From: Pollutimonas sp963706785
Lineage (GTDB): Bacteria; Pseudomonadota; Gammaproteobacteria; Burkholderiales; Burkholderiaceae_B
Assembly (NCBI GenBank): GCA_963706785.1
Contig: CAVPNJ010000008.1
Span: 124,001-188,000, forward strand
Reading direction: 5' to 3'
Length of the DNA stretch: 64,000 bases
Positions within the stretch are counted from its first letter, which is position 1; every line of letters starts with the position of its first letter. Below are positions 16,982 through 27,145 of this stretch, piece after piece. The notes under the pieces are model-generated. The model was not told where the DNA came from, did not search any database, and saw nothing but the letters and a program-made list of their open reading frames with translations. Made by a program: the position numbers and the translations under genes.

Positions 16982-18901
16982 TCAGGCGCTTTGGGCCGCA
17001 AACAGTTCACCCGATTCTGGATACTGAGCAATGCAGACCTTATTTCGGCCAGATTGCTTTGCTTGATACAAAGCACTGTCTGCCATTTCAAGAAGGTCGT
17101 CCAGGTCGACGCCGGGCCTCCATTCGACTACGCCTATCGAAGTTGTCACATGCAGTATGGTTTGGTCCTCGATGCTGAGGCTTTGTTCGGCGATAGCGCT
17201 TTTCAAACGGTAAGCGGTATCGACCGCTTCAGCAAGCTCTGTTTCGGGGAGAAGAACGGCAAATTCCTCTCCGCCGACACGGCCGATGACATCGGTCGTG
17301 CGTAAGGTCTTAAGGAGAACTTTGCTGAAGGTTTGCAGCATCAGGTCGCCGACTCTGTGTCCGTACGCGTCGTTTACATGCTTGAAATGATCCAAGTCCA
17401 ACATAAACAGAGAAACCGGCCTGTTGTAACGGAATGCTCGGACAAGCTCATCTTTCGCTAATCTTGTGAAATAACGACGATTCGCGAGTCCTGTCAAAAA
17501 GTCCCGGAAGGCCTGATGTTCAAGGGTGCCAACACGACGCATATGTTCAGTCATGTCACGCCCGATGGCAATAATTTCTGTAATTTGGCCCTGCGGATCA
17601 AAAAGCGCTTTTGCGGTCCACTGCAGGTAACGTATTCCAATTATTGTTTTTTCACGCTGGGTAAAGCTAAGCGCATGAGGCGGTTCGAATAGCTTACGAA
17701 ACGACGTCTTTGCAAGTTCCCGATCCGGCCGGACCACCCGGGCAGCAAAATATTCACCAACGCGATCTGTGGCCGTCTTGCCGAACATGCCACAGAATGC
17801 CCTGTTCAAATACGTGTAACGGCCTTCGGGACTGATTCTCGCGACTAGGTCGGCTGTGTTTTCGACAATAAGCTGGTAGTTATCGCGAGCAGCCTGCAAG
17901 CTGGCCGCCGCCGCGACTTTCTGCCGATCAAGCCGGTGCCTGGCAATCTGATACGCACGCAACGCCATAAAACTGGCAACACAGATAAGCGCAAAAACCA
18001 TGGCGCGAAAGGCAATGTCTTGTCGCCATTGCATAAATATCTGCCCTCGATCGCGCCCAACGGCGATAACAAGCGCCTTGTCAGTCTTTAGACGTTTCGT
18101 GCCAACCGTACGCTGCGCGACTATTTGCCCCGCATCGCTGATCAAAGAGTCGCCGTTCATAACGGTGTCGTACCCTTGGCGTTCGCCAAGACGCATAAAT
18201 GCATGCTCTGGTTGAGAGGGGTACTGATCCGACAGATTTTCTTGTGGCGACTGTATGACGAACGCTTGACCGTCCGAATGAGTCAGCATCCCCCACATGT
18301 CGGGCGCATACAGGACTGAGGCCACCAAGGTGTTGAAATACTTCGGATCAAGAGTAGCAAATACAATTCCGGCAAATTCACCGTCATAGCCCGGAATCAT
18401 TCGAGTAACGTTTACCACGTAAGGATTCAGTACGCTTCTGAACGGCGAGGAAACATACAAAGCCGTTGTATCCGGATGGTCTTTGATGTGACTGAAATAC
18501 GCACGCTCGCTGAAGTTCTGGCCGATTAGTTCATGACGATTAGAAGCAAGCGCCTTGCCATTGGCATCCAGAATAGCGATAGTTCGAACGCCCGGCATTG
18601 CGTCGACCAAGGCAGAAAAGTACGCAGTCGCGGCAACTTTGGACGCGAAGCTTTGCGGACTGTTGGCCAGCTTCGCTACGATACGCCCAAGGGTCAGATC
18701 GACGGTCGCTAACTGGAACTCGATATTTTCCGCCACCACCCGGGCTTGAGTCGTTAATCGCTCTTCTTCGCGTTGGCCGATACGCCCGTGATCCCTGTAA
18801 AGATTGATAGCTATCAAGGCGAACAAGATAGACAGCGCAGAACCGAGTCCCAGCCATTGCGCCAGGAATGAACCACTGCCGATCTTGTAGGGGGCGACCA
18901 T
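16982..18901 (-). CDS. Membrane diguanylate cyclase: Cache sensor, PAS, GGDEF
   Basis: The protein has 639 residues. An N-terminal helix (about 15-38) and a second helix (about 303-325) bracket a periplasmic dCache sensor. A PAS domain (about 345-460) and a GGDEF domain (about 475-635) follow. The active site is GGEEF, and an RxxD inhibitory site (RTTD) lies five residues before it, so feedback inhibition by c-di-GMP is expected. The metal and GTP motif DLDHFKHVND is intact. It converts two GTP into c-di-GMP in response to an external ligand. The ligand cannot be read from sequence. No EAL domain is present. Confidence 0.92.
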   Translation of the reverse strand: MVAPYKIGSGSFLAQWLGLGSALSILFALIAINLYRDHGRIGQREEERLTTQARVVAENIEFQLATVDLTLGRIVAKLANSPQSFASKVAATAYFSALVDAMPGVRTIAILDANGKALASNRHELIGQNFSERAYFSHIKDHPDTTALYVSSPFRSVLNPYVVNVTRMIPGYDGEFAGIVFATLDPKYFNTLVASVLYAPDMWGMLTHSDGQAFVIQSPQENLSDQYPSQPEHAFMRLGERQGYDTVMNGDSLISDAGQIVAQRTVGTKRLKTDKALVIAVGRDRGQIFMQWRQDIAFRAMVFALICVASFMALRAYQIARHRLDRQKVAAAASLQAARDNYQLIVENTADLVARISPEGRYTYLNRAFCGMFGKTATDRVGEYFAARVVRPDRELAKTSFRKLFEPPHALSFTQREKTIIGIRYLQWTAKALFDPQGQITEIIAIGRDMTEHMRRVGTLEHQAFRDFLTGLANRRYFTRLAKDELVRAFRYNRPVSLFMLDLDHFKHVNDAYGHRVGDLMLQTFSKVLLKTLRTTDVIGRVGGEEFAVLLPETELAEAVDTAYRLKSAIAEQSLSIEDQTILHVTTSIGVVEWRPGVDLDDLLEMADSALYQAKQSGRNKVCIAQYPESGELFAAQSA

Positions 18902-18964
18902 TAATCAGCTCGTAAGCAAATGCGCAATACTACAACTATCGGCGTCAAAAATAAACTGAATGTT

Positions 18965-19831
18965 TCATTCCAGCGCGGCACCGGAGTAAAAAGTTCGCAG
19001 GGCGGAGATGACTTCTTCCGCGCTGTCTACCATGACGAAAAGCTTGGCGTCGTCCGCGGCGATCATGCCCTCTTCGATTAAGAAGTCAAAGTCTACAAGG
19101 CGTTGCCAGAAAGCGGTGTTGACTAACACAATGGGGATGCGAGGCATCTTTTGCGTTTGCACCAGTGTCAGTACCTCGAATAGCTCATCCAGGGTACCGA
19201 AGCCACCTGGAAAAGCGACCAGTGCTCTAGCACGCAGCAAGAAATGCATCTTTCGCAACGCGAAATAGTGAAACCTGAAGGCGAGTTCGGGCGTAATAAA
19301 CGGATTTGGGTATTGCTCGTGGGGCAAGGTAATATTAAGGCCAACCGAGCGCTCATCCGCTTCATATGCGCCACGATTTGCTGCCTCCATGATGCCCGGA
19401 CCGCCGCCGGTCATCACGACCAGCTCACAAGGGCCTTCGTGCTGAAAACACTTCGATGCCATATGGGCAAAGCGGCGCGCTTCCTCGTACCAGTGCGCCT
19501 GCTCGATACGACGCTGAGCCACGGCAAATGCCCTCTGCAAAGTCGGTTCCTGCGGCTGCGCATTCAGTTGCTCTTCCACCAGGACAAGTGCTGCCTGCGC
19601 ATCTTCAAGAGACATAATGCGCGCACTACCGAACACAACAATGGTGGCGCGCACATTATGCTCACGCAGAGCATGCTCGGTCTTCAATAATTCGAGCTGC
19701 ATGCGTACTGGGCGAAGATCCTCACTTGCCAGGAACGCGACATCTTCCTGCGCCAACGTATAGGCTTGGCCTTGCTGGATCGCCTCCTGCAAAGCATGAC
19801 GCCTATCGGCGTCGGGGAAAATATTCTTCAT
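18965..19831 (-). CDS. LOG-family (TIGR00730-type) Rossmann-fold protein
   Basis: The protein has 288 residues. The C-terminal part contains the LOG signature: MTGGGPGIMEAANRGA and the phosphoribohydrolase motif PGGFGTLDE (about residues 211-219). Confirmed members release cytokinin bases from nucleoside monophosphates or act as AMP/pyrimidine nucleosidases. The long helical N-terminus (about 90 residues) is typical of the larger bacterial group. No cytokinin genes are nearby, so a nucleotide-salvage role is more likely than hormone production. Confidence 0.85.
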   Translation of the reverse strand: MKNIFPDADRRHALQEAIQQGQAYTLAQEDVAFLASEDLRPVRMQLELLKTEHALREHNVRATIVVFGSARIMSLEDAQAALVLVEEQLNAQPQEPTLQRAFAVAQRRIEQAHWYEEARRFAHMASKCFQHEGPCELVVMTGGGPGIMEAANRGAYEADERSVGLNITLPHEQYPNPFITPELAFRFHYFALRKMHFLLRARALVAFPGGFGTLDELFEVLTLVQTQKMPRIPIVLVNTAFWQRLVDFDFLIEEGMIAADDAKLFVMVDSAEEVISALRTFYSGAALE

Positions 19832-19875
19832 AAAGTTGATCCGAACTGATGCGTACTTAACGGCGCAACCTTACA

Positions 19876-20667
19876 TCATTTAATGCCACCATGAATTCGT
19901 TCAGGAACCGATCTTACGCACGGAGATATTTTCCTTTTGAGTGCCTGCCGGATGCCCTGAGCGAACATGACTGCGCCAGCCTGATCGCCGTGGATACATA
20001 AGGTGTCGGCACGAACCGGCAGGTCTTCACCCTGAACGGTGCCGACCTTGCCCTCTTTGATCATCCGAAGCACTTGCCGTATCGACGCGGCAGGCATCAA
20101 TGATCATCGCATTGGGCTGCTTGCGAGAGGTCAGCGAACCGTCGCTTTGGTAGGTGCGATCGGCGAAGACCTCTTCGGCGACCGTTAGGCCCAGACTTTT
20201 TGCGACACGAGCTTGAACGCTGGAGGCCAGTGCGTAGAACACAAGGGTCGAATCGACGTCGCGGACTGCTTGTGCAATGGCCTCGGCCAATTCGGGATTT
20301 TTCGAAGCCATATTGTACAAAGCCCCATGGGCTTTCACGTGATGGAGTCGGCGCCCTGACTAGCCGCCACACCCGCCAGGGCTCCGACCTGGACCACGAC
20401 AAGGTCGTAGGCGTCTTCGGGGCTTATGTCCATGGTGCGTCGACCGAAACCCGCCAGATCCGGCAAACCGGGATGCGCACCCAGGGCAACGCCGTGCCGA
20501 ATCGCAGCCGCCACCGTCTGGCGCATCACGGCTGGGTCGCCTGCATGGAATCCGCAAGCAATATTGGCCGAGGTGACGAACGGCAGAATTTCTTCGTCCT
20601 GGCCCATTTTCCACGCGCCGAAGCTTTCGCCCATATCGCAATTCAAGTCGATTGATAAGCTCACCAT
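19876..20667 (-). pseudogene. pxpA: 5-oxoprolinase subunit A (LamB/YcsF family), two frameshifts
   Basis: PxpA works with PxpB and PxpC to open 5-oxoproline to glutamate using ATP. Three overlapping frames together cover the whole family pattern: SIDLNCDMGESFGAW with the start at ATG 20667 after GGAGGAG, NIACGFHAGDP and GAHPGLPD. VKAHGALYNMA follows in the second frame, then ADTLCIHGDQ in the third. The breaks fall near 20340 (one base missing) and near 20095 (one base extra). pxpB and pxpC are not adjacent. It is either a decayed copy or an artefact of the same indel problem that affects its neighbours. Confidence 0.8.
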
Positions 20668-20804
20668 GATCTCCTCCCAGATATTCTAATGGATAAGAGC
20701 ATAAACCAAGTCGACAATACGGAAAGCCCATCGACTTCCCGTATATTAATTGAGGCAATCCCGGATTACGTCGCCGCGATAAGGCAATGCAAGCGCAGTC
20801 GATT

Positions 20805-22333
20805 CTAGAAAAAGCCCAGTGCATTAGGACTATAGCTAACCAGCAAGCATTTGGTCTGCTGATACGCTGCCAGAGCCATTTTGTGGTTTTCGCGTCCTAC
20901 GCCGGACTTCTTGTAGCCACCAAAAGCTGCATGCGCGGGGTACAGGTTGTAGCAGTTGGTCCAGACGCGACCCGCTTGTATCGCCCGCCCCACACGGTAA
21001 GCACGGGTCCCGTCACGCGTCCAAACCCCCGCGCCCAATCCATATTCGGTGTCGTTGGCCAATTCGATAGCTTCGTCCTCGTCCTTGAACGTCATGACAG
21101 AGGCTACCGGTCCGAATATCTCCTCCTGAAATACGCGCATGCTGTTGTCGCCAAAAAGCAAGGTGGGTTTGACATAGAAACCTTCGCTCAAGCCGGCTCC
21201 GGGCGCATTGCGCGAACCGCCTATCAGGCATTGCGCCCCTTCATCTAGTCCTATATCGATGTAGGACAAGAATTTTGTCCATCTGTACTTTTGACACTTG
21301 CGCGCCCACCATTGTCGAGGAATCCAGGGGATGCCCAGTTTTAATGGCCTCGACGCGCCTAATGGCACGCTCGATAAATTGCTCATAAATTGATTCCTGG
21401 ACCATGACGCGCGATGGACAAGTACATATCTCACCTTGATTAAGCGCAAACATAGATAAGCCTTCCATTGCTTTATCAAAGAATGCGTCATCTTGATCCA
21501 TGACGTCGGCGAAGAAAATATTGGGACTTTTTCCGCCCAGTTCAACGGTGCTTGGAATAAGGTTCTCAGCGGCGGCATGCAGAATGTATTTACCTGTGGC
21601 GGTAGACCCGGTAAACGCAAGTTTAGCGATGCGCTCGCTGGTGGCAAGTGCATGTCCGGCTTCTTTGCCGTATCCATTTACGACATTGATGACGCCTGCT
21701 GGAAACAGATCTCCAATCAATTCCATTAGTACCAGGATGGACGCGGGAGTTTGTTCGGCCGGCTTGAGCACGACACAGTTACCCGCCGCGAGTGCTGGCG
21801 CAAGCTTCCATGCAGCCATCAGCAGATGGAAAGTTCCATGGAATAATTTGCCCGACGACGCCGAGCGGTTCAGGAAAATGGTAGGCGACCGTGTCGTGAT
21901 CGACCTCTGAAATACCGCCCTCCTGGGCTCGTATGCAACTTGCAAAATATCGCAAGTGGTCGATTGCCAAAGGTACGTCGGCTGCCATTGTTTCGCGCAA
22001 CGGTTTTCCGTTATCGATGGATTCGGCGACAGCCAGAGTTTTCAAATTCTGCTCCATTTTATCGGCCATCCGCCAAAGAATGTTGGCGCGTTCGGTGGGC
22101 GATGTTTCACCCCACTTCTTGCGAGCCGCATGTGCCGCATCGAGCGCGACATCGACATCTGCGGCATCCGAGCGTGGCACTTCGCAAAATACCTGTCCGG
22201 TAATGGGCGAGACATTCTCAAAGTAGTTTCCCGATATGGGCGCAACCCATCGGCCGCCTATATAGTTTTCGTAGTGCCGTTTGAATGGAAATTCCACGTC
22301 TATGCCAAAATTTTTTAAATCGGTTAAGTCCAT
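20805..22333 (-). pseudogene. NAD-dependent aldehyde dehydrogenase (AldB/ExaC/AcoD-like), two +1 frameshifts
   Basis: The gene starts at ATG 22333 with AAGGAG 8 nt upstream. Three frames joined at about 21830 and 21270 give the full pattern: YIGGRWVAP, IIPWNFP, NCVVLKPAEQTP, FTGSTATGK, VELGGKSPNI, NQGEICTCPSR with the catalytic Cys, EEIFGPV and SGVGRENHKMAL. Removing one base at each break yields 508 residues, the usual length of 506-508 residues. It would oxidise acetaldehyde or similar aldehydes. A -24/-12 promoter lies upstream and an AcoR-type activator is transcribed away from it. Confidence 0.85.
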
Positions 22334-22393
22334 GTCATATCTCCTTTCGTAGATGCCGGTTCCCGTATTTAGGGTTCCCACATCGTGAAAAAA

Positions 22394-22408
22394 GCAATAT
22401 GCATGCCA
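22394..22408 (-). promoter_or_regulatory. Sigma-54 (RpoN) promoter of the aldehyde dehydrogenase gene
   Basis: The minus strand reads TGGCATGCATATTGC followed by T. This fits the consensus TGGCAYG-N4-TTGCW, with the invariant GG and GC exactly 10 bases apart. Transcription would start near 22382, leaving about 49 nt before the ATG with its AAGGAG site. A sigma-54 activator gene begins 177 nt away in the opposite direction. Confidence 0.8.
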
Positions 22409-22508
22409 GTGCGCACTACTTCGAACGCGAAGGCGTCTTTCAACCAGCTAACTGGCCGGTTCCCCGCCGTCGTGTGAGGTGGCATAATCGCCCAATAAAA
22501 CAATGGCC

Positions 22509-22525
22509 TGTCGCAGAAAACGACA
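22509..22525. promoter_or_regulatory. Possible activator binding site upstream of the sigma-54 promoter
   Basis: TGTCG and CGACA form an inverted repeat with a 7-nt spacer, about 100 bp upstream of the -24 element. The position suits an enhancer-type site for an AcoR-like activator. A single short repeat is weak evidence. Confidence 0.3.
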
Positions 22526-22584
22526 TTCAGGCATATTAAGCGGCACCTCCTGCTGACGCATAACGCAACACCGGAGACAAAGGC

Positions 22585-24569
22585 ATGACCTCACTGACGC
22601 CGCACGCCGCCCAAGCCCTGACCGACGAAATAAAGGGCCAACCTCCAAGTTCTATTCTTCGCTCGTGGCAGCGCTGCGCGTCGATTGACTATGCTTTGCA
22701 TGCCGACCCAGATCCCATGTTGCGGGCCGACCTGAATGCGCGACGTGAACAATATGGCCACATGTTACGAATGGCGGAGCCGGAGATTCAGACTTTGGCA
22801 TCGCTAGTCGCGAGCGCTAAAAGCGTCGTATTGCTGGCCGACGCAACTGGGGTGATTTTGCAAGAGGCAGGATGCACCGAATTTCTTCAAAAAGCTGAAC
22901 AGGTTGCGTTACAGCCAGGCGTCAGTTGGGCGGAATCCCTGCGCGGCACTAATGCTATAGGTACCGCGTTATTCGACGCCGGTAGTGTCAGCTGTCCATG
23001 GTCGCGAACATTTCCTGGAGTGCAACAAAATTCTTAGTTGCCACGCGGCGCCGATATTCTCCGCCGTCGGTGAAATTATCGGTGTACTGGACATTTCAAG
23101 CGAAGCCACAACCCTGCACGCCTATGCCATTAGGCCTGGCACAGATGTGCGCGCGGCAAATAACGAATCGCCTGCTGGATCAATCCGATGCACGTCTTCA
23201 TCGCCTTGTTTTTCAGCGACAACCATCTTTGCTAGACTCCGGTGAACGCGCAATTTTGCTCCTGGATGAAGATCGCGTTGTAGGGGCGAATGCCATTGCC
23301 TTGCAATTACTGGAAGCCGACTGGAATGCGCTTGGCACTCCTGTACAGCGTTGGCTGGATGGCTGGAAGCACGCGGGCGACGCGCCCCAAGCGCTGCGGA
23401 GTAGCACTGGCACGCCATTGGTCGGTACCTTGCAAACCGGTAAAAGCGCGGTGCCATCATCAGCTAAGAGCAACAATTCACGGGCCTCGCTTTCCGACAG
23501 GCGCAGTTTCAAGCCAGATTTATCGCCCAGCAATAAGCCGCCCCTGCCCATCATGGCCAACGAACTGCTGGCAAGTTTGGACCAATCCCTCGCCGCCATC
23601 AATGCCGGCATGGCGATCCTGCTGCAAGGTGAGACCGGAGCGGGAAAAGAGATCTTCGCGCGCCATCTTCACGTGCTAAGTCGATGGCGACAAGGTCCAT
23701 TCGTGGCAATCAACTGCGCTGCTCTACCGGAGAGCCTGGTTGAGGCGGAATTATTCGGCTATGAAACCGGCGCATTCACCGGAGCCCGCCGGGAAGGCTC
23801 GCGCGGACGTCTACGTGAGGCACACGGCGGCCTGCTGTTCTTGGACGAAATTGGCGATATGCCAATTATGCTGCAAACACGACTGCTCCGAGCCCTTCAA
23901 GAACGTGAGGTTCAGCCGTTAGGGTCTGATAAGCGCATTGCGGTTGATTTCGGACTTGTCAGCGCAACCAATCACGATCTGCCCGTCATGGTGGAAAGCG
24001 CCTCGTTCCGGGCCGATCTTTTCTATCGACTTCAAGACTTTAGCGTGCATCTTCCCCCTTTGCGGGAAAGAAGTTCATTGCGCGACTTCCTGTATCAGGA
24101 ATTCCTGCGCCTAGGAGGTAGCGATCGTTCAATGACGCTCTCCGACAGTGCGCTCGACTGTCTACAGGCTTATCAGTGGCCAGGAAATTATCGGCAATTA
24201 CATAGCTTGTTGCGCCAGCTCGTTTTCCTGCGGCCAGAGGGTAGCCATATCACTACTGATGACCTCCCCGCCCAGCTGCGGGGGGCCGCCCGTCCGCTCG
24301 CACCGTACCTGGATCTTTCGGCATCGCCGTCACAAATATCCTCAGGGCCATATGCCGACCAATATTCAGGGCGGGCGTCCGAAACCTCGTCGCGGGTTGA
24401 AATCGCGGCTCTCACTCTGCGAGATGTCAGCGATCAAACCATTGAACGGGTTATCGCCGAATCGAACCATAACCTCAGTCTTGCCGCCCGTCGCTTGGGC
24501 GTACATAGAAGTACGCTTTACCGTTACCTGAAGCGCTCTGTCGCGAAACGCAGCAGCCAGAAGACTTAA
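22585..24569 (+). pseudogene. Sigma-54-dependent activator, AcoR type (two +1 frameshifts)
   Basis: The N-terminal frame has the AcoR-type start (SSILRSWQRCASIDYAL) and a GAF-like sensor. Frameshifts near 22985 and 23125 move the reading twice by +1. In the last frame the AAA+ domain is intact, with GETGAGKE (Walker A), GAFTGA (sigma-54 contact), and a C-terminal Fis-type helix-turn-helix (LAARRLGVHRSTLYRYLKR). Removing two bases gives 660 residues, the normal size. It diverges from an aldehyde dehydrogenase that carries a sigma-54 promoter, so control of that gene by an aldehyde, alcohol or acetoin-related signal is likely. Confidence 0.82.
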
Positions 24570-24570
24570 T

Positions 24571-24604
24571 AAAAAATGGCGACCCGAAGGCCGCCATTTT
24601 TCCA
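24571..24604. terminator. Two-way terminator between acoR-type gene and rpoD
   Basis: AAAAATGGCG and CGCCATTTTT flank a GC-rich loop, giving A-rich and T-rich ends on both sides. It can stop both the plus-strand activator gene and the minus-strand rpoD operon. Confidence 0.85.
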
Positions 24605-24652
24605 CTAATCTGGATGAAGTACACCAGTACTTCATCGCAGTCCAGTTCTAGC

Positions 24653-26902
24653 TTACTGACCTTCCAGGAAGCTTTTCAGTTTATCGGCACGACTGGGGTG
24701 ACGCAGCTTGCGCAGGGCCTTGGCTTCTATTTGACGGATACGTTCCCGCGTGACGTCGAATTGCTTGCCGACTTCTTCCAGTGTCTGATCGGTGCTCATC
24801 TCGATACCGAAACGCATGCGCAGAACTTTAGCTTCGCGCGGGGTAAGCGAATCAAGAACTTCCTTGACTACATCGCGCATGGATCCATGCAAAGCCCATT
24901 CCGACGGCGACAAGGTACCGGTGTCTTCGATGAAGTCGCCCAAATGGGAGTCATCGTCGTCGCCAATCGGGGTTTCCATCGAGATTGGCTCTTTGGCAAT
25001 CTTCAGGATCTTGCGCACCTTGTCTTCAGGCATATCCATTTTTTGCGCCAGTGTAGCGGGATCGGGCTCGGCGCCGGTTTCCTGCAAAATCTGGCGATTG
25101 ATACGATTCATTTTATTGATCGTTTCAATCATGTGCACCGGAATACGAATGGTGCGCGCCTGGTCAGCGATCGAGCGTGTAATGGCCTGGCGAATCCACC
25201 ATGTGGCATAGGTCGAAAACTTATAGCCACGGCGGTACTCAAACTTGTCCACCGCTTTCATCAGGCCAATATTGCCTTCCTGAATCAGATCCAGGAACTG
25301 AAGGCCACGGTTCGTGTATTTCTTGGCGATCGAAATAACAAGACGCAGGTTGGCTTCGGTCATTTCGCGCTTGGCCTTACGAGCCTTGGCTTCGCCTGTC
25401 GCCATGCGTTTGTTGACGTCTTTAAGATCTTTAAGCGGCAAGACGACAGCGGTTTGCAAGTCGATAAGCTTCTGCTGGATTTCCTGAACCGCCGGAATGT
25501 GACGCTCGAGCGTTTCAGAGTAAGGGTGGCCGCCTGAAACCTCGCGCAGCACCCAGTCGAGATCGGTTTCGTTGCCCGGGAATGCCTTGATGAAATAGGC
25601 GCGAGGCATGCCTGCACGGTCGACACAGGCCTGCAATACTGCACGTTCAAGCTTGCGTACCTCGCCCACTTGCTCGCGTAGTGTGTCGGCTAGCTTCTCG
25701 ACCATTTTGGCCGTGAACCTAATACCCATGAGTTCGTTCAGTATGGCTTCCTGAGCCTGGATATATTCCTGGGCCTGATAACCGTCACGTTCGAACGCCT
25801 TGCGCATTTTATCGAACCAAACACCTATGGTTTCGAACTTTTTCAAGGCCGTCGAACGCAGATATTCGAGCTGTTTGCTGCTCATGCCGCCAGCGGGACC
25901 GTCTTCGTTTTCGTCATTGTCGACCGAAACACCCGCTCCGGCGTATTCTTCGCCTTCCTGGTCGACCAGACCGTCGACTACTTCGTCGATTTGAGCCGCG
26001 CCTTCGCGTACACGCTGCACATACTGCAGAATTTCATTGACGGTGGTGGGGCAGGCGGCGATCGCCATGACCATGTGTTTCAAGCCATCTTCAATGCGCT
26101 TGGCGATTTCAATTTCGCCCTCGCGCGTCAAGAGTTCGACCGTACCCATTTCGCGCATGTACATGCGCACCGGGTCTGTCGTGCGACCAAAGTCAGAGTC
26201 AACGGTGGTGAGAGCGGCCTCGGCCTCGTCTTCGACGTCGTCGTCGCTGGTTGCCACCGGCGCGTTATCGCTCATGAGCAGTGCATCGGCATCGGGAGCT
26301 TGGTCGTAGACCGAGATGCCCATGTCGCTGAACGTGCTGATGATGCCGTCAATCGCTTCGGCGTCGACGAGATCATCAGGCAGATGGTCGTTGATTTCGC
26401 CGTAGGTAAGGTAGCCGCGGTCCTTACCCAGTTTGATAAGGACTTTTAGACGATTGCGACGCGCCTCTTGTTCTTCAGGCGTCATTTGGTTGCGCGCTGG
26501 GACGTCTTTGTCACCCTTGGCTCGTTTGCCGCCGCGTTTAGGCAACGGCTTGAGCTCTGGAATGACTTCCGCGTCGCCGGAGTCGTCGTCATGGAAGTCA
26601 GCAGAGTCGTTATTGGCGTTTTTAGCAGGCCGACCTGGACGGCGTCCGGACGGCACCGCGCGCGCGGCAGTCTTGCTAGCCGGCTTGGCCGCAGCCGTGC
26701 CAGCGGCAGCCTTTTTGACTGCCGTTTTGGTGGCTACCGCTTTTTTAGCCGGAGCCTTTTTTGCGGCAGGGGCTTTAACTGCCGTAACACCTTCCCCGAC
26801 GCTCACTGTTGTTTTGGCAACACTCTTCGTGGCGCCAAGCGTTTTAGCTTGCTTCACAGCTTTCTCAGCTGCCAAGGGGGTTTTACCAGTAACTTGGGTC
26901 AT
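24653..26902 (-). CDS. rpoD: RNA polymerase primary sigma factor (sigma-70)
   Basis: This 749-residue RpoD directs RNA polymerase to housekeeping promoters. An unusually Lys/Ala-rich N-terminal extension (about 1-100) precedes region 1.1, as in Bordetella and relatives. Regions 2-4 are intact: YATWWIRQAITRSIADQARTIR (region 2.4), RIPVHMIETINKMNR (region 3), and DVTRERIRQIEAKALRKLR (region 4.2). I start at ATG 26902 with ACGGAAG upstream; another in-frame start at 26947 lacks a site. It is the last gene of rpsU-dnaG-rpoD, with a 243-nt spacer after dnaG that can hold its own promoter. Confidence 0.97.
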   Translation of the reverse strand: MTQVTGKTPLAAEKAVKQAKTLGATKSVAKTTVSVGEGVTAVKAPAAKKAPAKKAVATKTAVKKAAAGTAAAKPASKTAARAVPSGRRPGRPAKNANNDSADFHDDDSGDAEVIPELKPLPKRGGKRAKGDKDVPARNQMTPEEQEARRNRLKVLIKLGKDRGYLTYGEINDHLPDDLVDAEAIDGIISTFSDMGISVYDQAPDADALLMSDNAPVATSDDDVEDEAEAALTTVDSDFGRTTDPVRMYMREMGTVELLTREGEIEIAKRIEDGLKHMVMAIAACPTTVNEILQYVQRVREGAAQIDEVVDGLVDQEGEEYAGAGVSVDNDENEDGPAGGMSSKQLEYLRSTALKKFETIGVWFDKMRKAFERDGYQAQEYIQAQEAILNELMGIRFTAKMVEKLADTLREQVGEVRKLERAVLQACVDRAGMPRAYFIKAFPGNETDLDWVLREVSGGHPYSETLERHIPAVQEIQQKLIDLQTAVVLPLKDLKDVNKRMATGEAKARKAKREMTEANLRLVISIAKKYTNRGLQFLDLIQEGNIGLMKAVDKFEYRRGYKFSTYATWWIRQAITRSIADQARTIRIPVHMIETINKMNRINRQILQETGAEPDPATLAQKMDMPEDKVRKILKIAKEPISMETPIGDDDDSHLGDFIEDTGTLSPSEWALHGSMRDVVKEVLDSLTPREAKVLRMRFGIEMSTDQTLEEVGKQFDVTRERIRQIEAKALRKLRHPSRADKLKSFLEGQ

Positions 26903-27145
26903 AGTCGCTTCCGTAGGCGCAAAATCACTCGGTCGGCCAAAGGCCAACGAGTGTTGCAGGGCAGAACTTACTTATCACAGCGAACAAGCTTATACTGCGG
27001 CTAACGCTGATGCCGACCATGGCAGCCCGAATTATAAGATCCTTGACGCAGTTTGATTGCAAGGCTAAGGGGGCTAACCGGTACTAACACCATTATTATG
27101 CAAATATATGCTTAGGCGTTGCGAAAACTCTCTATTTTACAGTAC

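Noticed and set aside
24614..25537. A 307-residue plus-strand open frame opposite rpoD
   Set aside because: It is the antisense of the conserved sigma regions; its composition (Phe/His-rich) reflects the complement of rpoD codons.
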